From NCBI RefSeq assembly GCF_003260265.1, contig NZ_QITQ01000002.1, forward strand, positions 186,001 to 250,000: a stretch of DNA of 64,000 nucleotides. Direction: 5' to 3'. Positions 45,693 through 53,630 of this stretch are shown in pieces. The DNA comes from Roseovarius amoyensis (GTDB lineage Bacteria; Pseudomonadota; Alphaproteobacteria; Rhodobacterales; Rhodobacteraceae). The notes beneath the pieces were generated by a model. That model saw nothing but the letters and a program-made list of their open reading frames with translations, had not been told where the DNA came from and did not search any database. The stretch's first letter is position 1, and each line of letters opens with the position of its first letter. The position numbers and the translations under genes were made by a program.

Positions 45693-46280
45693 ATGGCAAA
45701 AGCAATGAGCAAGGAAATGGTCACGCCCCCGTCAATAAGCAGCCTGGCCGAGGCGGCGGAACGGGCCCGCGCCAGGGGCACGCCGCCGGTGCATCTGTGG
45801 ACGCCCGATTTCACCGGCGATATCGACATGCGCATTGCCCGGGATGGAAGCTGGTTTTACCAGGGCACGCCCATCGGGCGGCCTGAAATGGTGGCGCTTT
45901 TCGCCTCGATCCTGCGGCGCGAGGGCGATCGCCATTTCCTTGTCACCCCGGTCGAAAAGGTCGGGATCAAAGTCGAGGATGCGCCGTTTCTTGCCGTCGA
46001 TGTCGAGGCCAGCGGCGAGGGCCGGGAACAGGAACTGACCTTTACCACCAACCTGGGTGAGCGAACGACCGCCGGTCCGGACCACCCGATTCGGGTCGAG
46101 ATCGACCCCAAGAGCGACGAGCCCGCACCCTATGTCACCGTGCGCGACGGGCTGGAGGCGCGGATCGACCGCAAGAGCTTTTACCGGCTGGTCGAGTGGG
46201 GCGAGGAAAGGGATGGCTGGTTCGGCCTCTGGTCTGGCGGGGCGTTCTTTCCCATAACCGCGTCAGAGGACATGGCGTAG
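45693..46280 (+). CDS. DUF1285 domain protein
   Basis: 195 residues. DUF1285 hallmarks: VHLWTPDFTGDIDMRIARDGSWFYQGTPIGRPEMVALFASILRREGD, then HFLVTPVEKVGIKVEDAPF. It is a small soluble protein of unknown function. Starts at 45705 or 45717 are also possible; none has a strong ribosome site. Divergent from moxR. Confidence 0.85.
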   Translation: MAKAMSKEMVTPPSISSLAEAAERARARGTPPVHLWTPDFTGDIDMRIARDGSWFYQGTPIGRPEMVALFASILRREGDRHFLVTPVEKVGIKVEDAPFLAVDVEASGEGREQELTFTTNLGERTTAGPDHPIRVEIDPKSDEPAPYVTVRDGLEARIDRKSFYRLVEWGEERDGWFGLWSGGAFFPITASEDMA

Positions 46281-46344
46281 GGGCTTTCGCGCCTGATCGC
46301 GCGGTGCGAAACCTCACGATACAGCAGCGGCCAGCCTCGTGCGT

Positions 46345-46920
46345 TCAGCCCCAGCCATCGGTCCAGTCGTCGATGGCCGGATCCATCCGGTTCTTGCGAA
46401 ACCGCTTCCACCGCACGCGGATCGCCCAGAAGATCGCGAACAGCACCGTCAGCAGGATGATATTGAACCACGGGATGATCCGGGTGTCGGGGCCATCGAC
46501 CCGCCAGAGGCTGACAGCGTTGGGATAGATCGACATGAATTCATTGCGCCAGCCATAATGGCGCAATGCCACCCATTTGGGGTTTTCCTCGGTTGAACGC
46601 AGATCCGTCGCCTCGGCCTGCAGGTTCGAGGTATCGAACTTGAAATAGGGCGGCCAGCCCCAGCCGGTATCCTCGTTGCGGTAAACCATCACCCCGCCCG
46701 AGGCGCGCACGGTCTGGATGAAGAATACGTCGCGGTTGGGGGTGCCTTCGGCCTCGCCCGTGCCCTGGTTGGCCCAGAATAGCGCGTTTTCGCCGAAATC
46801 GACGCGCTTTTCATAGGTGTCGGTGATGCGCACGATGTCGGTCTGCGGCAGGGTGTAGTGAAGGAACCCCGCGACGAGCAGCCAGAAGAGCAGGATGAAC
46901 CCCCATTTGACATAGACCAT
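46345..46920 (-). CDS. DUF1523 family membrane protein
   Basis: 191 residues. One N-terminal membrane helix (about 5-24), a periplasmic domain containing TDIVRITDTYEKRV, DVFFIQTV, GWGWPPYFKFDTSNLQAE and VALRHYGWRNEFMSIYPNAVS, and a C-terminal helix followed by a basic cytoplasmic tail. It matches DUF1523, conserved in Rhodobacteraceae; function unknown. Start at 46920 follows GAAGGTG. Divergent from the 47101 gene. Confidence 0.87.
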   Translation of the reverse strand: MVYVKWGFILLFWLLVAGFLHYTLPQTDIVRITDTYEKRVDFGENALFWANQGTGEAEGTPNRDVFFIQTVRASGGVMVYRNEDTGWGWPPYFKFDTSNLQAEATDLRSTEENPKWVALRHYGWRNEFMSIYPNAVSLWRVDGPDTRIIPWFNIILLTVLFAIFWAIRVRWKRFRKNRMDPAIDDWTDGWG

Positions 46921-47100
46921 CACCTTCGCCCCGCTCCGTTTATCATTGCGCCTGCAAGCCATATAGGCATTCGCGGGCCGGAGCGAAAAGGGATCGTGGC
47001 GCCGCGACGTGAATTTCTTGCAAAAGCAGGGGGGCGCGATACGATGAATGCGCGCCGGGCAGAGGGACCGGCGCAGGCAATTCGACAAGAGGATTTCACA

Positions 47101-47652
47101 ATGAGAATTCTGGCAGCCGCGGCGGCGGTGCTCGTGGCAGCGCAGCCGCTGATGGCAGACGAGATTTCGGACACGCTGCAAAGCGCGCTTGACGCCTATG
47201 CGGAAGGCGATGCGCAATACGCGCTGGAGGAGCTCGATTTCGCCCGCCAGTTGCTGCTGGCGCTCAAGACCGACGCACTGGCAGAATTCCTGCCCGCCGC
47301 GCCCGATGGCTGGACCCGCGAAGTGAACACAGAGATGAACGCGGGGCTGGCGATGATGGGCGGCGGCACCGGGGCCGAGGCCACCTATGAAGGTGATGAC
47401 AAGCGCATAACCGTCACCATCATGGCGGACAACCCGATGGTGGGGGCGATGGCCGGCATGATCTCGAATGCTGCCATGATGGGGGCCAAGGTCGAACGTG
47501 TGGGGCGTGAAAAGTTCATGATCAAGGACGGCGAGGTCACCGGCCTGGTCGACAATCTCATCCTGGTCAAGGGCAACGGCGGTGAGGTAGAGACCATCCT
47601 CGAACTGCTGGGCATGATGGATTTCCGCGAACTCAAGCGGTTCGGCACCTGA
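47101..47652 (+). CDS. Secreted protein of unknown function
   Basis: 183 residues. Signal peptide of about 20 residues (ending PLMAD), then a helical segment AYAEGDAQYALEELDFARQLLLALK, a Gly/Met-rich part (AGLAMMGGGTGAEA; NPMVGAMAGMISNAAMMGAK) and a C-terminal beta-rich end. AAGAGGA is placed about 8 bases before ATG. No family identified with confidence; related hypothetical proteins occur in other alphaproteobacteria as far as I recall. A terminator-like hairpin follows. Confidence 0.75.
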   Translation: MRILAAAAAVLVAAQPLMADEISDTLQSALDAYAEGDAQYALEELDFARQLLLALKTDALAEFLPAAPDGWTREVNTEMNAGLAMMGGGTGAEATYEGDDKRITVTIMADNPMVGAMAGMISNAAMMGAKVERVGREKFMIKDGEVTGLVDNLILVKGNGGEVETILELLGMMDFRELKRFGT

Positions 47653-47674
47653 CAGATTCTTTGAAATAGGCCCG

Positions 47675-47694
47675 CCCCGGCCATCGCGCCGGGG
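47675..47694 (+). terminator. Hairpin downstream of secreted protein gene
   Basis: CCCCGGC, loop CATCGC, GCCGGGG, 23 bases after the stop; followed by a moderate GGTTGTTT. Another GC-rich half-palindrome (GCCCGGGCCATCCCGGGGC) follows at about 47713-47731, near the convergent creatinase stop. Confidence 0.5.
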
Positions 47695-47743
47695 CCTCGC
47701 GGTTGTTTAAGGCCCGGGCCATCCCGGGGCGGGCACCGGGCAC

Positions 47744-48952
47744 TTAGCCCACGATGTTGAAATCCGGCCCGTAGGGATAGCCGGTGATATTCTCGTTGCT
47801 GTCTTCGGTGATGATCAGGATGTCATGCTCACGATAGCCGCCCGCGCCCGGCTTGCCCTCGGGCAGGGTCAGCATCGGCTCCATCGAGATCACCATGCCG
47901 GGCTCCAGCACGGTGTCGATGTCCTCGCGCAGCTCCAGCCCGGCCTCGCGCCCGTAGTAGTGGCTGAGGATGCCGAAGGAATGCCCATAGCCGAAGGTGC
48001 GGTATTGCAGCAGGTCGCGTTCCTGAAGGAAGGCGTTGATGCGATGGGTGACCTCGGCGCATGAAATGCCGGGCCTGAGCAGCGATTGCCCGTATTCATG
48101 CGCGGCGACGTTGGCCCGCCAGATCGCGAGCGATGCGTCGTCCACCTCGCCCAGGAACATCGTTCGTTCCAGCGCGACGTAATAGCCCGACACCATCGGA
48201 AAGGTGTTGAGGCTCAGGATATCGCCCCGTTGCAGCTTGCGCGCGGTCACCGGGTTGTGGGCGCCGTCGGTGTTCAGTCCCGACTGGAACCACACCCAGC
48301 TGTCGCGGTACTCGGCATCGGGGAAAACGCTTGCGATCTCCGCCTCCATCGCGTCGCGGCCCGCCATGGCCACGTCGATTTCGCGCGTGCCCTCGCGGAT
48401 GGCGTCCTTGATGGCATAGCCGCCGACATCGGCGATGGCGGTGCATTTGCGGATCAACGCGATCTCGGCGGGCGATTTGTGCATACGCTGGCGCATGGTG
48501 GCGGGGGCCAGGTCGCGCGTCGAGGCTGGTTTGAGAAAATGCTCCAGCTTGCCATGCTGCACCAGCGTCAGGTGATCGCCCTCGTAGCCGATCACCGCGC
48601 CCTCGCCGGTGACCGAACGCACGGCGCGCCAGAAATTGTCGCGCGCCCAGTCGGTATAGGTGATGTTGTCACCGGCTGAGCGCCGCCACGGCTGGCCCGC
48701 GTCGATGCCGGCGCTGATGGTGACACAGTCGGTCGGGGTCACGACGCAGGCATAGGGCCGTCCGAACGAGCAATAGAGAAAGCCCGAGTAATAGGCGACG
48801 TTGTGCATCGAAGTGAGGACGCAGGCGGTGACACCGGTCTCGGCCATGATCTTGCGCAGACCGGCAAGACGCGCCTCGTATTCGGCGGTATCAAACGGCA
48901 GCGGCGCCTTGCCGCCGTTGTGGAAGCGGTAGAATTCTGGACGGGCAGTCAT
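47744..48952 (-). CDS. Creatinase (creatine amidinohydrolase)
   Basis: 402 residues, nearly the length of Pseudomonas putida creatinase (403). It belongs to the M24 pita-bread fold but is a metal-free amidinohydrolase. Catalytic His232 lies in TDGAHNPVT, and Arg65 in the SFGRPY segment; the LNTFPMVSGYYVALERT and YGHSFGILSHYYGREAGLELREDIDT blocks agree with creatinase as recalled from memory. It converts creatine to sarcosine and urea. No sarcosine oxidase or creatininase is adjacent. Divergent from the P1 peptidase. Confidence 0.85.
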   Translation of the reverse strand: MTARPEFYRFHNGGKAPLPFDTAEYEARLAGLRKIMAETGVTACVLTSMHNVAYYSGFLYCSFGRPYACVVTPTDCVTISAGIDAGQPWRRSAGDNITYTDWARDNFWRAVRSVTGEGAVIGYEGDHLTLVQHGKLEHFLKPASTRDLAPATMRQRMHKSPAEIALIRKCTAIADVGGYAIKDAIREGTREIDVAMAGRDAMEAEIASVFPDAEYRDSWVWFQSGLNTDGAHNPVTARKLQRGDILSLNTFPMVSGYYVALERTMFLGEVDDASLAIWRANVAAHEYGQSLLRPGISCAEVTHRINAFLQERDLLQYRTFGYGHSFGILSHYYGREAGLELREDIDTVLEPGMVISMEPMLTLPEGKPGAGGYREHDILIITEDSNENITGYPYGPDFNIVG

Positions 48953-49101
48953 TTCAGACCCTCCTTTTACAAGAAGGTCCCGGCGTTCAGGACTGTTGGG
49001 AACAGGTCAATTCTGGGCGACGCCATCGCCCGGACCCAAGACGCATCTTGCCGATTCCGCGCCGCCGGGCAACACTGTTTGCGACCGTTGGAGGGCGCGA
49101 A

Positions 49102-50103
49102 TTGACCGGAATCTATGACACGGGGCCGAAAAACCTGATCACCGACGTGGCGGGGCTGGTTGTGGGCAACGCCGCCGACGACGGGCTGCGCAGCGGCGCG
49201 ACGGTGCTGGTGGGCGAGCGCCCTTTTACCGCCGGGGTGCATGTGATGGGCGGCGCGCCCGGCACCCGCGAAACCGACCTGCTGGCGCCCGACAAGACGG
49301 TGCAGGAGGTCGACGCGCTGGTGCTGGCGGGCGGATCGGCCTTCGGGCTGGATGCGGCGTCGGGCGTGGCCGATGCACTGCGGGCGCGCGGGCGCGGGTT
49401 CGAGGTGGGCGGCGTGCGGGTGCCGATCGTGCCCGGCGCGATCCTGTTCGACTTGCTCAATGGCGGCGACAAGGACTGGCCGGAAAACCCCTATCGGCGG
49501 CTCGGGGCCGCGGCGCTGGATGCGGCGGGGCGCGATTTCGCGCTGGGCACCGCCGGGGCGGGCACCGGGGCCACGACCGCGACGCTGAAGGGGGGGCTTG
49601 GATCAGCCTCGTTGCGGCTGGCGTCGGGGCATGTGGTGGGCGCGCTGGTGGCGGTCAACGCGCTGGGGTCCGCCATCGTCGGGGAAGGGCCGCATTTCTG
49701 GGCCGCGCCGTTCGAGATCGGTACTGAATTCGGCGGGCGGGGGCCGGCGCCATCATTTCCCGCGCCCGCCCCCCCGGTAACCAAGCTGGGGCCGGGCGGC
49801 AACACAACCATCGGCATCGTGGCCGCCGACGCGGCCCTGACGCAGGCGCAATGCACCCGGCTGGCCACCGCCGCGCATGACGGGTTCGCGCGCGCGCTGA
49901 TGCCCGCGCATACGCCCCTTGATGGCGATCTGATCTTTGCCACGGCGACGGGGCAGCGGCCGCTTGACGACCCTGTTGCCGATACGCTGGAACTGGGGCA
50001 TGCGGCGGCCATCTGCATGGCCCGGGCGGTGGCGCGCGGCGTGTACGAGGCGACGCAGGCAGCGGGTGACACGCTGCCCTGCTGGCGCGCCCGCTTTGGC
50101 TGA
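49102..50103 (+). CDS. P1-family (DmpA-like) self-cleaving peptidase
   Basis: 333 residues from the proposed TTG start, which has GGAGG eight bases upstream; an earlier in-frame TTG at 49048 lacks such a site. Autoproteolysis site is visible in GPGGNTTIGIV (Asn234/Thr235, new N-terminal Thr nucleophile), with LAGGSAFGLDAASGV as the family oxyanion region. Relatives are L-aminopeptidase D-amidase/D-esterase DmpA and nylon hydrolase NylC; this one probably cleaves small amides. It is divergent from creatinase. Confidence 0.87.
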   Translation: MTGIYDTGPKNLITDVAGLVVGNAADDGLRSGATVLVGERPFTAGVHVMGGAPGTRETDLLAPDKTVQEVDALVLAGGSAFGLDAASGVADALRARGRGFEVGGVRVPIVPGAILFDLLNGGDKDWPENPYRRLGAAALDAAGRDFALGTAGAGTGATTATLKGGLGSASLRLASGHVVGALVAVNALGSAIVGEGPHFWAAPFEIGTEFGGRGPAPSFPAPAPPVTKLGPGGNTTIGIVAADAALTQAQCTRLATAAHDGFARALMPAHTPLDGDLIFATATGQRPLDDPVADTLELGHAAAICMARAVARGVYEATQAAGDTLPCWRARFG

Positions 50104-50202
50104 AAGGCTCGTTCGCAGTTTTCTGAAAAAGCGCGTCCGCCGGCTTTCACCCCGCCGCGACTGGCGCTAGGGTGCGTGCGCGAACCGGCAAAGAGGGCGA
50201 GC

Positions 50203-50853
50203 GTGGCGGAAATCATCCTGGTACGGCACGGGCAGGCGATGAGCCATGCGACCGACGAGAAAAGCTATGACCGGCTGTCCGATCTGGGGCGCGAACAGGC
50301 GCGTTGGCTGGGCGAGCATATGCGCGACACCAACCCCCATTTCGACGCGGTCATCACCGGCACGCTGAGTCGCCAGGTCGATACCGCCCGCGCCATGGGC
50401 TATGAGATCACCGTGCAGGACCCCCGGCTGGACGAGCTGAGCTATTTCGCTCTTGCCGGCGCGATGGAGGCGCAGCACGGCCTGCCCGCGCCGCGTGACG
50501 CGACCGAGTTCGCCATTCACCTGCCGCAGGTGATCGAACACTGGACATCCGACCGCCTGGCCGATGTGCCCGAAACTTATGCCCAGTTCGCTGCGCGGGT
50601 TTGTGGGCTGATCGACGAAACCTGCCAGCATGGCGGGCGCATTCTGGTGGTCACCTCGGGCGGGGTGATCGGCATGGCGATGCGCCATGCGCTGGGGCTG
50701 GAAAACGGCGGCATGGCCAAGCTGATGTTGCAGGTCATGAACAGCTCGCTGCACCGGCTGGAATACGTGCAGGAGTCGCTGATGGTCGGGGCCTTCAACG
50801 CCACGCCGCATCTTGACCACCCCGGGCGGGAGCATGCCCGCACCTTTATCTGA
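50203..50853 (+). CDS. Histidine phosphatase family protein
   Basis: 216 residues from GTG at 50203, preceded by GAGGG five bases away. The RHG motif ILVRHGQAMSH, the TGTLSRQVDTAR segment and the second catalytic His region VVTSGGVIGMAMRHALG place it in histidine phosphatase clade 1. Phosphorylated substrate unknown. It is 17 bases upstream of the saccharopine dehydrogenase gene and probably shares its transcript. Confidence 0.88.
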   Translation: MAEIILVRHGQAMSHATDEKSYDRLSDLGREQARWLGEHMRDTNPHFDAVITGTLSRQVDTARAMGYEITVQDPRLDELSYFALAGAMEAQHGLPAPRDATEFAIHLPQVIEHWTSDRLADVPETYAQFAARVCGLIDETCQHGGRILVVTSGGVIGMAMRHALGLENGGMAKLMLQVMNSSLHRLEYVQESLMVGAFNATPHLDHPGREHARTFI

Positions 50854-50870
50854 CATCAGAGGGCGCGCAC

Positions 50871-51923
50871 ATGACGCATATCTGGCTTCGCGCGGAAAGC
50901 CGCGACAACGAGAGGCGGGTGGGCCTGACACCCGAAGGCGCTGCAACGCTGATCGCGCAGGGCTTTCGCATCACGGTCGAGGACAGCCCCGCGCGCGTGC
51001 TGCCGACATCCGGCTATGCCGCCGTGGGTTGTGACATCGCTGCCGAGGGCAGCTGGCCCGACGCCCCGCAAGAGGCCATCATTCTGGGGCTGAAGGAGTT
51101 GCCCGATGACGGCACCCCGCTGCGGCACCGGCACATCATGTTCGGCCACGCCTTCAAGGGGCAGCATTCCGGGCGGCGGCTGTTGAAACGCTTTGCCGCC
51201 GGGGGTGGGGCGCTCTACGATCTGGAATATCTGGTGGATGAAAACGGGCGTCGGCTGGCGGCATTCGGCTATTGGGCGGGCTATGCCGGCGCGGCTGTGT
51301 CGCTCAAGGCATGGGCGGCGCAGCGGCAGGGCGGCATCTGTCCGCCGGTCACGACCTGGGCCGACAAGGATGCATTGCTGTCCGAACTGGCCGGTGACCT
51401 TGACCGCGCCGGCGCGCGCCCCACGGCCATCGTGATCGGTGCGCTGGGCCGGGTGGGCACCGGCGCGTCCGATCTGTGCACGGCAATGGGGATCGATCCG
51501 ACCCGCTGGGACATCGAGGAAACCAGCAAGGGCGGGCCGTTCCCGGAAATCCTTGCGCATGACATGTTCTTCAACTGCATCCTCGCACGGCCGGGCACGC
51601 CCGTGTTCGTGCCGCGCTCGGCGATGACGGCGGATCGGCGACTGACGGTGGTGGGCGATATCGCCTGCGACCCCGACAGCGATTATAACCCGGTGCCGGT
51701 CTATTCGCGCGCCACCACATGGGCGGCGCCGGTAACGCGGGTGCATGATGCGCCGCCGCTGGATATCATGGCGATCGACAATTTGCCGTCGCTGCTACCG
51801 CGCGAGTCATCGTTTGATTTCGCAGAGCAGCTCTTGCCCGTGCTGCAAACCCTCGACCGGCTGGATCAGGGGGCCTGGGCACGCGCCGCGGCGGTATTTC
51901 AGGAACATGTCAGGGAGATCTGA
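50871..51923 (+). CDS. Saccharopine dehydrogenase, lysine-forming type (Lys1/LKR-like)
   Basis: 350 residues. N-terminal AlaDH/PNT-type domain with WLRAESRDNERRVGLTPEGA and the later Rossmann stretch IVIGALGRVGTGA, DITKWD-like WDIEETSKGGPF, and the VGDIACDPDSDYNP segment. It interconverts lysine plus 2-oxoglutarate and saccharopine with NAD(P). The next gene is the Lys9-like partner, so the pair likely performs the first two steps of lysine breakdown. Start follows AGAGGG. Confidence 0.9.
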   Translation: MTHIWLRAESRDNERRVGLTPEGAATLIAQGFRITVEDSPARVLPTSGYAAVGCDIAAEGSWPDAPQEAIILGLKELPDDGTPLRHRHIMFGHAFKGQHSGRRLLKRFAAGGGALYDLEYLVDENGRRLAAFGYWAGYAGAAVSLKAWAAQRQGGICPPVTTWADKDALLSELAGDLDRAGARPTAIVIGALGRVGTGASDLCTAMGIDPTRWDIEETSKGGPFPEILAHDMFFNCILARPGTPVFVPRSAMTADRRLTVVGDIACDPDSDYNPVPVYSRATTWAAPVTRVHDAPPLDIMAIDNLPSLLPRESSFDFAEQLLPVLQTLDRLDQGAWARAAAVFQEHVREI

Positions 51924-51926
51924 GAG

Positions 51927-53066
51927 ATGACGATTCACTGGTGCGGGACCGGCCTTTCGGCCATTCCGGGGCTGAGGCGCCTGATCGGGGCCGGCCATGA
52001 CGTGCAGGTCTGGAACCGCAGCGTCGACAAGGCGCAGGCGGCGGTGGGCGACCTGACCGACCGCATAACCGCCTTCGATTTCGACACGCTGTCGGCAGAG
52101 GTCGGCGAGGGTGACGTGGTGGTGTCGATGCTACCTGGCGACTGGCATGTGCCGCTGGCGGACATGTGCATCAACAAGGGGGCGCATTTCGTCTCGTCCT
52201 CCTACATCGCGCCGGAAATGCGTGAACTGAACGCCAGGGCGCTGTTGCGCGGGGTCTGCGTAGTCAACGAGATCGGGCTGGACCCGGGCATCGACCACCT
52301 GATGGCGCATCACCTGGTCGACGACTACCGCGCATCGGCGGCGTTCGATGCCGGTAACGATTTGTCATTCACCTCCTATTGCGGCGGCATTCCCAAGCAC
52401 GCAAACGCCTTTCGCTACAAGTTCAGTTGGTCGCCGCTGGGCGTGCTCAAGGCGCTGCGCTCGCCCTCTCGGTCGATCCGCAACTATACTGAGTTGGAGG
52501 TCGCAAGGCCCTGGGACGCGATTTCAACCTATAGCGCGCCCCTGCCGCAGCCCGAGACATTCGAGGTTTATCCCAACCGCGACAGCCTGCCCTTTATCGA
52601 GGATTACCGGTTCGAGCCATCCTGGCGGATCAAGGAGTTCGTGCGCGGCACGCTGCGGCTGAACGGCTGGACCGAGGCATGGAAGGACGTCTTTGCCGAG
52701 GTGGAAACCCTGCAGGGCCCCGAGGGCGACGAGCGGCTGCGCGAAATGGCCGAAGGGTTCTGGCGCGACAACGCCTATGGCGAAGATGACCCCGACCGGG
52801 TGGTGCTGTGCGTGTCGCTCAAGGCCGAAAAGGATGGCGTTCCTGTCTGGCACAAGACCTATGTCATGGATGCCTGGGGCGATGCGCGCGGCACCGCGAT
52901 GGCGCGGCTGGTGTCGGTGCCGGTGTCGCTGGCGGTCGAGGCGGTGCTGAACCGCGAAATCCCCGCCGGTGTCACACCCGCGCCGCACGACCCCAAGCTG
53001 GTGCAGCGGTTCCTGTCAGAGGTCGACGTTCTGGCGCAGCACCTTCAGGTGGTTGACCACCTCTAG
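51927..53066 (+). CDS. Saccharopine dehydrogenase, glutamate-forming type (Lys9/SDH-like)
   Basis: 379 residues. Rossmann N terminus IHWCGTGLSAIPGLRRLI, VVVSMLPGDWHVPLADMCINKGAHFVSSSY, and the family motif NEIGLDPGIDHLMAHHLVDD followed by SYCGGIPKHANAFRYKFSWSP. It oxidises saccharopine to glutamate and 2-aminoadipate semialdehyde. It starts 3 bases after the preceding stop. Together the two genes make a bacterial lysine catabolic unit, with separate rather than fused LKR/SDH enzymes. Confidence 0.9.
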   Translation: MTIHWCGTGLSAIPGLRRLIGAGHDVQVWNRSVDKAQAAVGDLTDRITAFDFDTLSAEVGEGDVVVSMLPGDWHVPLADMCINKGAHFVSSSYIAPEMRELNARALLRGVCVVNEIGLDPGIDHLMAHHLVDDYRASAAFDAGNDLSFTSYCGGIPKHANAFRYKFSWSPLGVLKALRSPSRSIRNYTELEVARPWDAISTYSAPLPQPETFEVYPNRDSLPFIEDYRFEPSWRIKEFVRGTLRLNGWTEAWKDVFAEVETLQGPEGDERLREMAEGFWRDNAYGEDDPDRVVLCVSLKAEKDGVPVWHKTYVMDAWGDARGTAMARLVSVPVSLAVEAVLNREIPAGVTPAPHDPKLVQRFLSEVDVLAQHLQVVDHL

Positions 53067-53116
53067 GCCTGCGCCCCGACCAATAGACCGGGGCCTGTTC
53101 GTCATGTTTTGGCGGG

Positions 53117-53137
53117 GCCCCGGGTCAGGCCCGGGGC
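53117..53137. repeat. GC-rich palindrome (repeat family member)
   Basis: GCCCCGGG, loop TCAGG, CCCGGGGC, identical in stem to the element at 293-313. It lies between the convergent Lys9-like and DUF3775 genes, 50 bases after the former's stop. Confidence 0.7.
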
Positions 53138-53180
53138 GGGCATTGAAAGAGGTTAAGGGCAGGGCGTATTGGGCGCGCCC

Positions 53181-53507
53181 TCAGCCGCCGCGAACGAGGT
53201 CATCCTCGTCGTCGATCACCGAGATACCCAGCGCGTCGAGCCCGTTTTCCAGGTGGTCCGACAGGTGCGGCGTGCCCAGCAGGTAATCGGCGGTGGGGGT
53301 GGTCGCCTCGGCCATGGCGGTTTTCTTGGCGTCTTCGATGTCCTCGGCCTCGAACGCGCCGCGCCCGACCCACATCACCGCAACCAGGCTGGCCTGTTCC
53401 TCTTCTGTCAGGCGGTCGATGAAGGCGCGCAACTCTGCCTCGGCGCGGTCCAGTTCACGCGCCATCAGGATTACCTGGGCGATCTTGTAAGTGCTGATCT
53501 CAAGCAT
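53181..53507 (-). CDS. DUF3775 family protein
   Basis: 108 residues, small acidic soluble protein. Landmarks: MLEISTYKIAQVILMARELDRAEAEL, then EEEQASLVAVMWVGRGAFEAEDIEDAKKTA and TPTADYLLGTPHLSDHLENGLDALG, which fit DUF3775. Function unknown. GAGAA lies upstream of ATG at 53507. Confidence 0.85.
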   Translation of the reverse strand: MLEISTYKIAQVILMARELDRAEAELRAFIDRLTEEEQASLVAVMWVGRGAFEAEDIEDAKKTAMAEATTPTADYLLGTPHLSDHLENGLDALGISVIDDEDDLVRGG

Positions 53508-53630
53508 TCGGGTTCTCCTGTCGGCGGACCTTTGAAACGACTCATGATGTCAGGGTACAGGCAGTCCGTGATCTTGCGCAAACGGTCAATCGGGTACGGG
53601 TGAAAGTCGCCGGCTTGTACGCGGGTGCGC

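Noticed and set aside
47744..48952. Creatinase gene as DMSP lyase DddP or prolidase
   Set aside because: DddP is longer and in the same M24 fold, but the catalytic His232/Arg65 context and length match creatinase; prolidase metal-site residues are not evident.
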